Notes: a model not told the origin generated them from the letters alone. A stretch of 64,000 bases of DNA from Delftia tsuruhatensis (GCF_903815225.1 NZ_LR813084.1:372001-436000); one strand, 5' to 3'. Shown: positions 1 to 8,755, counted from the stretch's first letter. Numbers and translations: made by a program.

Positions 1-67
1 GAAGTGGGCGCTGGTACGCCCCACGCCACAGCAGGACGAAGAGACGCCGGTCGCCCCCGCGCCCTAA
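1..67 (+). CDS. 3' end of an unidentified gene (partial)
   Basis: The frame ending in TAA at 65-67 is open to the window edge and would encode a tail ending PTPQQDEETPVAPAP. Such an acidic, proline-rich end is common for C-termini of membrane or envelope proteins but does not identify a family. The 44 bases between this stop and ilvE leave little room for a terminator, so it may be cotranscribed with ilvE. Another frame is also open here, so the assignment is weak. Confidence 0.35.
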   Translation, partial: KWALVRPTPQQDEETPVAPAP

Positions 68-111
68 AATAGCGGGTTGGCGTTCTGTTCAATACCCCCA
101 AGGATGTTCCT

Positions 112-1050
112 ATGAGCCCCGTTGTTCCTTCGATGGCCGACCGTGACGGCAAGATCTGGATGGATGGCCAGCTGGTGGACTGGCGCGATGCCAAGATCCA
201 CGTGCTGACCCATACGCTGCACTACGGCTGCGGCGCATTCGAGGGCGTGCGGGCCTACAAGACAGAGCAGGGTCCGGCCATCTTCCGCCTGGAAGACCAC
301 ACCAGACGCCTGTTCAACAGCGCCAAGATCCTGCGCATGCAGATCCCGTTCACGCAGGACGCGGTGAACCAGGCCCAGGTCGAGGTGGTGCGCGCCAACC
401 GGCTGGAGTCCTGCTATCTGCGCCCGCTGACCTGGATCGGTGACCGCAAGCTGGGCGTCTCGCCCAAGGGCAACACCATCCACCTGATGGTCGCGGCCTG
501 GGCCTGGGGCGCCTACCTGGGCGAGGAGGGCATGCAGCGCGGCATCCGCGTGAAGGTCTCCAGCTTCACACGCCACCACGTGAACATCACCATGAGCCAG
601 GCCAAGGCGGTGAGCAACTACACCAACTCCATCCTGGCCAACACCGAGGCCCTGGACGATGGCTACGACGAGGCCATCCTGCTGGATGCCTCCGGCTTCG
701 TCTCCGAAGGCTCGGGCGAGAACATCTTCGTCATCAAGGACGGCGTGGTCTACACGCCCGATTTGTCGGCCGGCGCGCTCAACGGCATCACGCGCAACAC
801 CGTGATGCACATCTGCAAGGACCTGGGCCTGGAGGTGGTGCAAAAGCGCATCACCCGCGACGAGCTGTACATCGCCGATGAAGTCTTCTTCACCGGCACG
901 GCCGCCGAAGTCACGCCCATCCGCGAGGTGGACCGCATCGAGATCGGCGCTGGCAGCCGCGGTCCCCTCACCGAAAAGATCCAGCAGGCCTTCTTTGACA
1001 TCGTCAACGGCCGCAACCCCAAGTATGCCCACTGGCTGACCCGGGTCTGA
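112..1050 (+). CDS. ilvE: Branched-chain amino acid aminotransferase
   Basis: A 312-residue class IV PLP aminotransferase that interconverts Leu, Ile and Val with their 2-oxo acids, using glutamate/2-oxoglutarate, in the cytoplasm. Visible family motifs are the N-terminal HYGCGAFEGVRAY block (residues 37-49), the PLP lysine in SQAKAVSNYTNS (K165), and the ASGFVSEGSGENIF block (193-206) typical of IlvE. The length fits the family's usual 300-310. The ATG at 112 follows an AAGGA-type ribosome site. The small zinc-finger gene lies 35 bases downstream on the same strand and is probably cotranscribed. Confidence 0.96.
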   Translation: MSPVVPSMADRDGKIWMDGQLVDWRDAKIHVLTHTLHYGCGAFEGVRAYKTEQGPAIFRLEDHTRRLFNSAKILRMQIPFTQDAVNQAQVEVVRANRLESCYLRPLTWIGDRKLGVSPKGNTIHLMVAAWAWGAYLGEEGMQRGIRVKVSSFTRHHVNITMSQAKAVSNYTNSILANTEALDDGYDEAILLDASGFVSEGSGENIFVIKDGVVYTPDLSAGALNGITRNTVMHICKDLGLEVVQKRITRDELYIADEVFFTGTAAEVTPIREVDRIEIGAGSRGPLTEKIQQAFFDIVNGRNPKYAHWLTRV

Positions 1051-1085
1051 ACCCCTTTAGAGACCCACGAAAGAGATACGCAAGC

Positions 1086-1295
1086 ATGACAAAGAACGCC
1101 ACCGTCGAACTGGCCGCCAAGGACCTCAATGCCCAGGGCGGCGTGTTCTGCCCCAGTCCCAAGGCCGACATGAAGCTGTGGAACAGCCATCCCAAGGTCT
1201 ATCTGGACGTGGCGCACACCGGCGAGGCCAGGTGCCCCTACTGCGGCACGCTGTACCGCCTGAAGGCCGGCGAGGTCTTCGCGGGCGGGCATTGA
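1086..1295 (+). CDS. Zinc-finger protein, zf-CHCC family
   Basis: A 69-residue protein with a single CHCC-type zinc site: C22 near the start, an H at YLDVAHTGEARC, then CPYCGTLY. This is the pattern of the zf-CHCC family related to the NDUFS6 subunit of mitochondrial complex I. Bacterial members are small, of unproven function, and frequently sit beside ilvE and lipopolysaccharide genes in Betaproteobacteria (family knowledge). A purine-rich stretch (GAAAGAGA) precedes the ATG. It is followed by a hairpin oriented for the opposite strand. Confidence 0.85.
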   Translation: MTKNATVELAAKDLNAQGGVFCPSPKADMKLWNSHPKVYLDVAHTGEARCPYCGTLYRLKAGEVFAGGH

Positions 1296-1316
1296 AAAAA
1301 GCGGGCCCCGGCCCGC
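1295..1316 (-). terminator. Rho-independent terminator for the minus-strand glycosyltransferase
   Basis: On the minus strand a GCGGGC / GCCCGC stem with a 4-base loop (1301-1316) is followed directly by six T (1300-1295). It lies just after the stop of the gene at 1327-2262 and directly abuts the end of the zinc-finger gene. Confidence 0.8.
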
Positions 1317-1326
1317 TTCGTGCGTC

Positions 1327-2262
1327 TCAGCGCGGCGAAAGCGCGCGGCTCCAGATGCTGCCCGGCGCGGCACCTCCATGCAGGGCCAGCATCTCCGTGA
1401 AATGCCGCCGTTCACCGCCGCGCAGCTTGACGATGGGCGCCGCAGCGGCGGGTGCCGGTGCCAGGCACAGCTGGGGATAGAGCAAATACCATTTCCAGCG
1501 CAACGCGGCCTGGTAGAAGAAGGCCGTGTCCTCGGCCTTGAACAGGCGAAGGCGTGCATCGGGCGTACGGCGCATCACCTGCTGGGCGGCGACATGGATC
1601 AGAAGGTAATCGGGATCCGGAATGCCTTGCAGGCTCTCGGCGCCGCCAGGCCGCGACTTCAGCCGCTGCAGGTAGGGGCCGGGGCCCTCGGTGATCAGGG
1701 CCTGGTGAAACTCCTTTTGCCATTCCGATACAAAGCGCGAGCCGGCGGGAGCGCAAAATGCCCAGCTTTCGATGACGGGGTGGCGCTCGTCGGTGGTGAA
1801 GCCCTGGAGGTAGAAACCGGCCAGTTCGCTGGATTGCGTGCCCTGCATCCAGTCCAGCGGGCGGGTCAGCAGCGTGGTGGCGTCGAACCAGTAGCCGCCG
1901 TGGCGCGCCACCAGATAAAGGCGCAGCCAGTCCGACTGCTTGGTGGGATGGAGCTGGCCGAACTGCGCGGGCAGGTCGCCCGGCGGCACATGCTGGTCCA
2001 GGTTGTGGGGTCCCACGACGACGATGCGATGGTCCGGGCATTGCCGCTGCCAGCTGTCCACGCATTGCTGCACGAAGGGGTCCAGGGCGGACTGGTTCCA
2101 GTAGGTCCAGATCGTCCTGGGGATCGCCGCGGCCTGCCCATCGCTCGCCGCAGGCGACAGGGGCAGTTGCACAGGCGCAGGCATGGTGTAATCTGCGCCG
2201 ATTCTGGAAGGGGCCGCCCAGCGATGGAGCAGCCTGAATAAGACCGCAGGAATTTTTTTCAT
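1327..2262 (-). CDS. Glycosyltransferase, capsular polysaccharide synthesis type
   Basis: A 311-residue protein with an IPRTIWTYW block (48-55) and SDWLRLYLVARHGGYWFDAT (110-129), the nucleotide-sugar site of the Caps_synth / GT32-like family; D127 takes the place of the first Asp of a DXD motif. Predicted to transfer a sugar during surface polysaccharide synthesis, with unknown donor and acceptor. It is paralogous to the protein at 5724-6677 (shared W-x-YWN, SDWLRL and HGG-x-W-x-DA motifs, similar C-terminus). It reads away from the ligase gene, starting only 53 bases from it, so both share a short divergent promoter region. I see no Shine-Dalgarno before the ATG. Confidence 0.82.
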   Translation of the reverse strand: MKKIPAVLFRLLHRWAAPSRIGADYTMPAPVQLPLSPAASDGQAAAIPRTIWTYWNQSALDPFVQQCVDSWQRQCPDHRIVVVGPHNLDQHVPPGDLPAQFGQLHPTKQSDWLRLYLVARHGGYWFDATTLLTRPLDWMQGTQSSELAGFYLQGFTTDERHPVIESWAFCAPAGSRFVSEWQKEFHQALITEGPGPYLQRLKSRPGGAESLQGIPDPDYLLIHVAAQQVMRRTPDARLRLFKAEDTAFFYQAALRWKWYLLYPQLCLAPAPAAAAPIVKLRGGERRHFTEMLALHGGAAPGSIWSRALSPR

Positions 2263-2315
2263 GAGCGGATGGAAAGCGGAATGCCCGCATTTTGGGGCAG
2301 AAAGTCGCGGTCTTG

Positions 2316-3584
2316 ATGAGATTTGACACGTCGAAGCTGCCAGGGTACCTCACCACCGTGGCCGCTGTTCTGGTGCCCGGGCTGGCCTTGTGGCTGCGCT
2401 CGGGCTATTCCTATGGCGCCGGCCTCATGGTCCTGGGCGCCCTGTGTTTTCTGCCCCGCTGGGTCAGATACCGGCAGTCCTGCGGCACCTGGCTGCTGGT
2501 GGCGCTGTTCCTGGGCATGGCGGTGATGTGGTACTTCCTGTCCGTGCTGGACGGGGGCACCGGGCAGTTCGACCGGCCCGTGAAATTCATCCTGGGCGCG
2601 GTCAGCCTGCTGTTCGCCATGTGCTATCCGCCCACGGCGCGGATCTTCCTGTGGGGCATACCGCTGGGCAGCGCAGGCGCGGGCTTCATGGCGCTGTGGC
2701 AGGTCTGCGTGCTGGACATGGAGCGGGCCACCGGCTACACCAATGCCATCCAGTGGGGCAACATGGCCTTGCTGCTGGGCTGCTTCTCCTGCATCTATGC
2801 CATGTCCTTCTGGCACCGGCGCTCCCTGCTCTGGCGCCTGCTGGTGCTGGTGGCGGCCGCGCTGGGGGCGCTGGCTTCGCTGCTGTCGGGCTCGCGCGGT
2901 GGATGGCTGGCGCTGTTGCCGATGTTCTTCATGCTGATGGTCCTGGTGCGCATGTACCGGCCGCAGTACTTTGGGCGTCTGCTGCTGGGCTGCGCGGCAT
3001 TGCTGGTTGCGCTGGCTACCGTGACGGCCTTCATCCCGCGTGTCAGCGAGCGCGTGGATGAGGTCTACCTGGACGTGCACACCTACCTGCAGACAGGCAA
3101 CTCCAACACCTCGCTGGGCACCCGGCTGGAGCAGTACCGGCTGGCCGTGCAGATGATCGGCGAGAAGCCCCTGCTGGGCTGGGGCATGCGGGGCTATGTG
3201 GACGAGATGCACCGCCGCGTGGACGCGGGCGACTATGGCCAGTCCATCCGCGAGTACAACTTCATCCACAACGACTTCCTGGACATCTGGGTCAAGCTCG
3301 GCGTGCCGGGCGTGCTGCTGCAGGCGGCGCTGTTCATCTCGCTGCTGGGGCTGTTCTGGCCCTCGCGGCGGCGCATGGCGCTGTGGGATGCGGACAGCCC
3401 CCCCTGGCGCGAGGCCCTGCTGCTGCGTATCCTGGGCAGCCTGATGCCAGCCATGTACCTGGCGTTCGGCATGTCACAGCAATTTTTCGTGCACAACAGC
3501 GGCATCGTCTTCTTCGTCTTCCTCGTGGTGGCCCTGTGGTCATCGCTGCACGGCCTGGAGAGGGCCAGCGGAGCCGTGCGGTGA
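2316..3584 (+). CDS. O-antigen ligase / polymerase family membrane protein
   Basis: About 422 residues with roughly ten to twelve hydrophobic segments and the Wzy_C (O-antigen ligase, WaaL-like) region: LSGSRGGWLAL in the middle and the large loop followed by YNFIHNDFLDIWVKLG near the C-terminus, where the conserved His lies. Such proteins join or polymerise polysaccharide on the periplasmic face of the inner membrane. Whether this one is a ligase or a polymerase cannot be told from sequence. ATG at 2316 is chosen; an in-frame TTG at 2292 would add eight residues. Its stop overlaps the GTG start of the next gene by four bases. Confidence 0.85.
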   Translation: MRFDTSKLPGYLTTVAAVLVPGLALWLRSGYSYGAGLMVLGALCFLPRWVRYRQSCGTWLLVALFLGMAVMWYFLSVLDGGTGQFDRPVKFILGAVSLLFAMCYPPTARIFLWGIPLGSAGAGFMALWQVCVLDMERATGYTNAIQWGNMALLLGCFSCIYAMSFWHRRSLLWRLLVLVAAALGALASLLSGSRGGWLALLPMFFMLMVLVRMYRPQYFGRLLLGCAALLVALATVTAFIPRVSERVDEVYLDVHTYLQTGNSNTSLGTRLEQYRLAVQMIGEKPLLGWGMRGYVDEMHRRVDAGDYGQSIREYNFIHNDFLDIWVKLGVPGVLLQAALFISLLGLFWPSRRRMALWDADSPPWREALLLRILGSLMPAMYLAFGMSQQFFVHNSGIVFFVFLVVALWSSLHGLERASGAVR

Positions 3585-4702
3585 CGGAGCGCGCCACCAC
3601 GGCCCGGCCCCGGGTGCTGCACTTCGTGACGGGCGGCTTCTCGGGTGCCACCCAGGTGGCGGTGGACCTGGTGTCGGCGCACCGCGCGTCGGGCCGCTTC
3701 GACGCCAGGCTGGTCTTGCGGCGCAAGCGCAATACCTCCGATGAACGCGTGCAAAAGCTGCGCGACGGCGGCATCGATGTCGATGTGGTGGCCGGCTGGT
3801 CCCATGCCGCCACCGTCTGGCAGTTGCGCCGCATCTGCCTGGACTTTCGGCCGGACATCGTCGTGGCCCATGGTTTCAGCGACCACCTGTGGGGCCGCTT
3901 TGCGGCGCTGTGGGCTGGCGTGCCCTGCCTGGTGCATGTGGAACACAACTCGCGCGAGCGCTACACGCGCTGGCGGCTGGCGCAGGCCCTGTGGCTGACC
4001 GAGCGCACGGCCGCCATCGTCGGCTGCTCCGAAGGCGTGCGCCAGAGCCTGCAGGACCGTGGATTTCCTGCCGCCAAGCTCTTGGCCATCAGCAACGGCA
4101 TCCAGCCCGAGCCCTATCTGCAGGAGCCACCCCCCTTGCTGCAGCGCCGCCCGGACATCGTCATGGCGGCGCGCTTTGCACGGCAAAAGGACCATGCCAC
4201 CTTGCTGCGCGCCCTGGCCGTGCTGCGCCAGCGCGGCCTGAAGCCCACTCTGACCCTGGCCGGCGGCGGCAAGGCACGCGCCCGGCAGGCTGCGCAGCGG
4301 CTCAGCGCCGAACTGGGCCTGCAGGACCAGGTGCAATTCATAGGCATGTGCAATGACGTGCCCGGCCTGCTGCGCGCGCACCGCGTTTGCGTGCTGGCCA
4401 CGCACTACGAGGGCATGCCCCTGTCCCTGCTGGAAGGCATGGCGGCGGGCTGCGTGGTGGTGGGCAGCCGCGTGGTGGGCGTGCAGGAGGTGGTGCGGCC
4501 CGGCGACAACGGCCTGCTGGCCGCGCACGCCGACCCCGAATCGCTGGCCGACGCCCTGCAGCAGGCGCTGCAGGATGACGAGGCCGCCGTGCGCATGGCT
4601 GCCACTGCGCGGCAGGAGGCGCTGTCGCACTACAGCCTGCAGCGCATGACTGGCCAGTACGAAGACCTGTTCGCTCGCTTGCTGCGGGGGGAGCGTTCGT
4701 GA
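3581..4702 (+). CDS. Glycosyltransferase family 4
   Basis: A 373-residue GT-B fold transferase. The N-terminal Rossmann half has FVTGGFSGATQVAVDLV (residues 15-31). The C-terminal half carries the donor-binding region with VMAARFARQKDH and the EX7E-like segment HYEGMPLSLLEGMAAG (about 275-290), characteristic of GT4 retaining enzymes using nucleotide-sugars. GTG at 3581 is taken as start because its overlap with the preceding stop (GTGA) matches the coupling seen at the next two junctions; a longer upstream extension in this frame lies inside the ligase gene. Probable role: adding a sugar to lipopolysaccharide core or O-unit in the cytoplasm. Confidence 0.88.
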   Translation: MTERATTARPRVLHFVTGGFSGATQVAVDLVSAHRASGRFDARLVLRRKRNTSDERVQKLRDGGIDVDVVAGWSHAATVWQLRRICLDFRPDIVVAHGFSDHLWGRFAALWAGVPCLVHVEHNSRERYTRWRLAQALWLTERTAAIVGCSEGVRQSLQDRGFPAAKLLAISNGIQPEPYLQEPPPLLQRRPDIVMAARFARQKDHATLLRALAVLRQRGLKPTLTLAGGGKARARQAAQRLSAELGLQDQVQFIGMCNDVPGLLRAHRVCVLATHYEGMPLSLLEGMAAGCVVVGSRVVGVQEVVRPGDNGLLAAHADPESLADALQQALQDDEAAVRMAATARQEALSHYSLQRMTGQYEDLFARLLRGERS

Positions 4703-5727
4703 CCTGGCTCAGCATCCTGGTGCCCGTCTACAACGTGCTGCCCTACCTGGAGGAATGCCTGCAGTCCGTCATGGAACAGGCCGATGCCGGCGTGCAGGTG
4801 CTGGTGCTGGACGACTGCTCCACCGACGGCTCCTGGGCCCTGATGCAGCAGCTGGACCAGCGCTGGCCCGGCCGCCTGCAGCTCATGCAGCACGAGCGCA
4901 ACGCCGGCCTGAGCGCCGCGCGCAACACCATGATCGAGGCGGCCGCGGGCGACTACCTGTGGTTCCTGGATTCGGATGACAAGCTGCTGCCTGGCGCGAT
5001 TGCGGGGCTGTCGGCCATCGTGAAACAACATGCGCCCGATGCCGTGCTCTGCGACTTCTCCGTCTGGCGCGAGGCACCGCGTCTCAAGCACCGCCTGCGT
5101 GGCGAATCGCACCGGCACAGTTTCCAGGGGCCCACGCTGCAGTGCTCGCAGGACCGTGGCGCCCTGCTTGCCGGCCTGCTGCGCACGGGCCAGCTGCATG
5201 CCTGGTCCAAGATCTCGCGCCGCAGCCTCTGGGGCGCAGACCTGCGCTTTCCGGCCGGCCGCTACTTCGAGGACATGATGACCATGCCGCAGATGGCGTT
5301 GCGCTGCGGCAGCTTCTATTACTGCCCCCAGCCGTGGGTGGCCTACCGGCAGCGTGCCAACTCCATCCTCGCGTCCATGACACCTGCCAAGGCGGCGGAC
5401 CAGTCCGCCGCCCTGTGGCCGCTGGCGCAGGCCATTCGGGACGACGCGCTGCGCAATGACGCGCGCCTGCAGTTCGCCTTCGCGCACCAGGCCGCGCGCA
5501 ACCTCATCGGCGCCCTGCGCTTTCTCGACCGGCAGCGGGACATGCCGCCAGCGCAGCGGCAGGCACTGGCACAGCAGTTCCTGGCGGACTTCGGCCGCAT
5601 CTCTCCGCTGTCCCTGCCGGCCTTGCGTCAGGCCTATCTGCGGCGCGGCTGGTGGCTGCGCGCATGGAAGCTGCGCAGCTGGGCGGGCCGCGCACAGCAG
5701 CTGAGAACACCGGGAGCCCCTACATGA
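4699..5727 (+). CDS. Glycosyltransferase family 2
   Basis: A 342-residue inverting GT-A transferase. It opens with the family signature LSILVPVYNVLPYLEECLQS, followed by VLVLDDCSTDGS and the metal/nucleotide-sugar DXD site in FLDSDD (89-94). The C-terminal 130 residues are less typical and may be acceptor-specific. The GTG start overlaps the previous stop by four bases and the ATG of the next gene overlaps its own stop, so the four genes are translationally coupled. The sugar is unknown. Confidence 0.9.
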   Translation: MTWLSILVPVYNVLPYLEECLQSVMEQADAGVQVLVLDDCSTDGSWALMQQLDQRWPGRLQLMQHERNAGLSAARNTMIEAAAGDYLWFLDSDDKLLPGAIAGLSAIVKQHAPDAVLCDFSVWREAPRLKHRLRGESHRHSFQGPTLQCSQDRGALLAGLLRTGQLHAWSKISRRSLWGADLRFPAGRYFEDMMTMPQMALRCGSFYYCPQPWVAYRQRANSILASMTPAKAADQSAALWPLAQAIRDDALRNDARLQFAFAHQAARNLIGALRFLDRQRDMPPAQRQALAQQFLADFGRISPLSLPALRQAYLRRGWWLRAWKLRSWAGRAQQLRTPGAPT

Positions 5728-6677
5728 GCGGCCTGAAACTGAAAACCCGTGGCGAGCTGTGGCTGGCGGCCGGCATGCGCCGCTTCTACGCCATCTTCCC
5801 TCGCCGCCTGGAGCAAGGCCCCACGCCCGATTTCCGCAGCCATGACATCGGGCCTGCAACGCCTGCGCCGCTGTCCACCCCCATCCCGCGCATCATCTGG
5901 GCCTACTGGAATGGCGACTCGGTGCCGCTGCTGATACAGCGCTGCTTCGACAACTGGGCCCGCCTGAACCCCGGCTACAGCCTGCGCATCCTCAACGATG
6001 CGCAATTGCCCCAATACGTGACGCAACTGCCCGGCAACCTGCAGCAATTGCCGGTGGCCAAGCGATCGGACTGGCTGCGGCTGGAGCTGCTGCACCGCCA
6101 CGGCGGCATCTGGCTGGATGCCAGCACCATCCTCACCGAGCCGCTGGACTGGCTGCTGGCGCAGCAGCAGCGCACCGGCGCGGACTTGGTGGCCTACTAC
6201 CTGGAGCGCTATACCCGCGATCCGCAGGTCCCGGTGGTCGAGAACTGGCTGATGGCAGCACCGCCCGGCAGCGCCTTCATCGCTGCGCTGCATCGCGAAT
6301 ATGTCGAACAGGTCCTGCCCCGCACGGGGGAGGAATACATGGCCGTTCTCCAGCAGGCCGGGCAGTACGAACAACTGCGCCAGGGCATCGACATGCCGGC
6401 CTATCTGAGCATGCACCTGGCCATGCAGCGGGTGCTGCGAGCAGGTGGCTCCTACCGCCTGTGCCTTGCCAAGGCCGAGGACGGGCCCTTCTTCCTGCAT
6501 GTGCAGGGCGGCTGGGGCCGCACCCCGCTCAAGGTCCGCCTGATGTTCTCGCGCGCCGAGCAGGCGCCCGTGCCCCTGATCAAGCTGCGCGCGCCCGACC
6601 GCAAGAAGCTGGACCATTACCTGGAGCGCGGCCTGTACGTGCCCGACAGCATCGCCGACCGCTATCTGCGGGCCTGA
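5724..6677 (+). CDS. Glycosyltransferase, capsular polysaccharide synthesis type (paralog)
   Basis: A 317-residue paralog of the protein encoded at 1327-2262. It shares IPRIIWAYWNGDS (54-66), SDWLRLELLHRHGGIWLDAS (115-134, D132 in the putative metal site) and a matching C-terminal KAEDGPFF / LIKLRAPDRK region. ATG 5724 overlaps the preceding TGA (ATGA) and follows GGGA. It is the last gene of the coupled polysaccharide string and ends 11 bases before the convergent sensor kinase gene. An upstream in-frame ATG at 5652 would overlap the preceding gene by 76 bases and is less likely. Confidence 0.83.
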   Translation: MSGLKLKTRGELWLAAGMRRFYAIFPRRLEQGPTPDFRSHDIGPATPAPLSTPIPRIIWAYWNGDSVPLLIQRCFDNWARLNPGYSLRILNDAQLPQYVTQLPGNLQQLPVAKRSDWLRLELLHRHGGIWLDASTILTEPLDWLLAQQQRTGADLVAYYLERYTRDPQVPVVENWLMAAPPGSAFIAALHREYVEQVLPRTGEEYMAVLQQAGQYEQLRQGIDMPAYLSMHLAMQRVLRAGGSYRLCLAKAEDGPFFLHVQGGWGRTPLKVRLMFSRAEQAPVPLIKLRAPDRKKLDHYLERGLYVPDSIADRYLRA

Positions 6678-6688
6678 CGAACCGGGCC

Positions 6689-7915
6689 TCAGGCCAGCGG
6701 CAGCCGCAGCACGAAGCAGGCGCCCGGCTGGCCGTCGGCGCGGCCCTCGCAGTGCACGCTGCCGCCGTGGCGCTGGGCGATGGAGCGCACCAGGGCCAGG
6801 CCCAGGCCCACGCCGCCCGAGCGCTCGCTGGCGCCGGGCAGGCGGAAGAACTTCTCGAAGATGCGTTCGCGGTGCGCGGGCGCCACGCCGGGGCCGTGGT
6901 CGCAGACGCGGATCTCGGCCATGGCGCCCTGGCGTGCCAGCTCCAGCGTGACCTCGCCCTGGCTGTAGCGGCGGGCATTCTCCAGCAGGTTGCGCACGGC
7001 GCGGCGCAGCAGCTTGGCGATGCCGGGCACCTCCAGTGCCTCGGTCGATTGCAGGTCCAGGTCGGCATCCACGCGCGCGCATTCCTCGGCGGCCAGGCCG
7101 ATCAGGTCCACGGGCTCGACCGTGCCCACGTCGCCTTCATAGGTTTCCAGCCGGCTGGCCAGCAGGATTTCGTCCACCAGCTGGTCCAGCTCGCCGATGT
7201 TGCGCTGGATCTCGGCGCGCGCGCGCGCGCTGGCCGGATCAGCGCCCATGAACTCCAACCCCATGCGGATGCGCGTCAGCGGTGAACGCAGTTCGTGCGA
7301 GGCATTGGCCAGCAGCGACTTGTGCGAGGTCACCAGCGCTTCGATGCGTGCGGCGGCGGCGTTGAACTGGTGGGCCAGGTCGGCGACCTCGTCGCTGCCG
7401 TGCTCGGGCACGCGCACCGACAGGTCGCCCTCGCCGAAGCGCTTGACGCCACGCTGCAGGTTCTCCAGCCGCTTGAGCAGGCGCCGGATGATGGGAAACA
7501 CGCCCACCGCCACGGCCACGCCCACCAGGCCCAGCAGCCACAGAAAGCCGAAGGGCGGGCGCAGCCAGAAGGCCACGATCCCGTCGTGCGGCGGGCGGTC
7601 GCCGCGTGGCGGGCGTGGCGCCATGTGCAGCAGGTAGCTTTGCCCGTCCGTGCCCTGGATCTCGAAGCGCAGACCCTCTTCGGGTGATCCGGGAAGGCGG
7701 CGGGCCCGGCCCTGGGCGATCACCTTGCCGTCGGCATCGCGCATGGCAATGTCGCGCGAGGGGGGCGAGCCGGCGCTTTGCACGTTCTGCGCATTCTGTT
7801 CGGCCGCGATCTGCCAGGCCCATGCCACCGTCAGCGTGAGCACGGCCACGCCGCCGACCACGGCCAGCCAGATGCGCAGGTACAGGCGCTGGGAAAAGAT
7901 GCGCAGCAGGTTCAT
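6689..7915 (-). CDS. CpxA-like sensor histidine kinase
   Basis: A 408-residue membrane kinase: TM1 about 14-38, a short periplasmic domain of about 80 residues, TM2 about 121-143, HAMP to about 195, and the dimerisation/phosphotransfer helix with ASHELRSPLTR (H207). The ATPase domain has an N box (NLLENARRY, 309-317), G1 (DHGPGV) and G2 (GVGLGLALV). The phosphorylation motif and partner regulator resemble the Cpx envelope-stress system, but the periplasmic sensor is shorter than in E. coli CpxA (457 residues in total). It starts 7 bases after the regulator's stop, so the two form an operon. Confidence 0.9.
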   Translation of the reverse strand: MNLLRIFSQRLYLRIWLAVVGGVAVLTLTVAWAWQIAAEQNAQNVQSAGSPPSRDIAMRDADGKVIAQGRARRLPGSPEEGLRFEIQGTDGQSYLLHMAPRPPRGDRPPHDGIVAFWLRPPFGFLWLLGLVGVAVAVGVFPIIRRLLKRLENLQRGVKRFGEGDLSVRVPEHGSDEVADLAHQFNAAAARIEALVTSHKSLLANASHELRSPLTRIRMGLEFMGADPASARARAEIQRNIGELDQLVDEILLASRLETYEGDVGTVEPVDLIGLAAEECARVDADLDLQSTEALEVPGIAKLLRRAVRNLLENARRYSQGEVTLELARQGAMAEIRVCDHGPGVAPAHRERIFEKFFRLPGASERSGGVGLGLALVRSIAQRHGGSVHCEGRADGQPGACFVLRLPLA

Positions 7916-7922
7916 GCGACCG

Positions 7923-8648
7923 TCAATCCTGCTGCTTGGCGAACACGTAGCCTACGCCGCGCACCGTGAGGATGCGCTTGGGTGTCTTGGGGTCGGCCTC
8001 GATGGCGGCGCGGATGCGGCCCATGTGCACGTCGATGGAGCGGTCGAAGGCCTCCAGCTCGCGGCCGCGCACGGCCTCCATGATCTGGTCGCGCGTGAGC
8101 ACGCGGCCCGCGCGTTCGGCCAGCGTGACCAGCAGGTCGAACTGGTAGGAGGTCAGTTCGCAGGGCTGGCCGGCCACGGTGACGCTGCGCGCATCGCGGT
8201 CGATCTCCAGGCTGCCGAAGCGCAGGGCCGTCGCCGAGTGGGTGGCGGCCGTGCCCTCGGTGCCGCCACGCCTGCGCAGGATGGCGCGGATGCGCGCCAG
8301 CAGCTCGCGCGGCTCGAAGGGCTTGGGCAGGTAGTCGTCGGCGCCGATCTCCAGGCCGATGATGCGGTCCATGGGATCGCCCTTGGCCGTGAGCATCAGC
8401 ACCGGCACCTGGGCCGCCGAGCCTGGCAGGGCGCGGATGCGCCGGCAGACCTCCAGGCCGTCCATGTCGGGCAGCATCAGGTCCAGGATCACCAGGTCGG
8501 GCAGGTCGGCATCGGGCTGCAGTCGCTCCAGGCCGCTGCGGGCATCGCCCATGTGCGTGACCTGCAGGCCGTTGTTGCCCAGGTAGTCGCCCACCATCTG
8601 CGCGAGGCGGGTGTCGTCTTCGATCATCAGCAGGTGATGGGTGCTCAT
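7923..8648 (-). CDS. CpxR-like OmpR-family response regulator
   Basis: A 241-residue regulator with a receiver domain (acidic pair D11-D12, phospho-acceptor D56 in ILDLMLPDMDG, K109 in DDYLPKPF) and a C-terminal winged helix ending ILTVRGVGYVFA. The GADDYLPKPF and RELLARIRAILRR segments, and AFDRSIDVHMGRIR in the DNA-binding domain, are close to E. coli CpxR. Start taken at MSTHHLLMIEDD; an in-frame ATG at 8666 would add six residues, and neither has a good ribosome site. The GTAAA-N5-GTAAA box about 90 bases upstream suggests autoregulation. Confidence 0.9.
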   Translation of the reverse strand: MSTHHLLMIEDDTRLAQMVGDYLGNNGLQVTHMGDARSGLERLQPDADLPDLVILDLMLPDMDGLEVCRRIRALPGSAAQVPVLMLTAKGDPMDRIIGLEIGADDYLPKPFEPRELLARIRAILRRRGGTEGTAATHSATALRFGSLEIDRDARSVTVAGQPCELTSYQFDLLVTLAERAGRVLTRDQIMEAVRGRELEAFDRSIDVHMGRIRAAIEADPKTPKRILTVRGVGYVFAKQQD

Positions 8649-8734
8649 GGGGGGCAGTGTAGTCATGCGGGGGCCTGGCGTCGTGTTGCGACGACCATGC
8701 TCGCAGCGCGCGGTCAGCCGCGCTTGTCGCTTGC

Positions 8735-8749
8735 GTAAAGTTCGGTAAA
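8735..8749. promoter_or_regulatory. Candidate CpxR box (GTAAA-N5-GTAAA)
   Basis: The plus strand reads GTAAAGTTCGGTAAA, two GTAAA repeats ten bases apart, matching the consensus known for CpxR in Enterobacteria. It lies 87-101 bases upstream of the regulator start and next to the stop of ampG. Confidence 0.6.
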
Positions 8750-8755
8750 CAGTCG

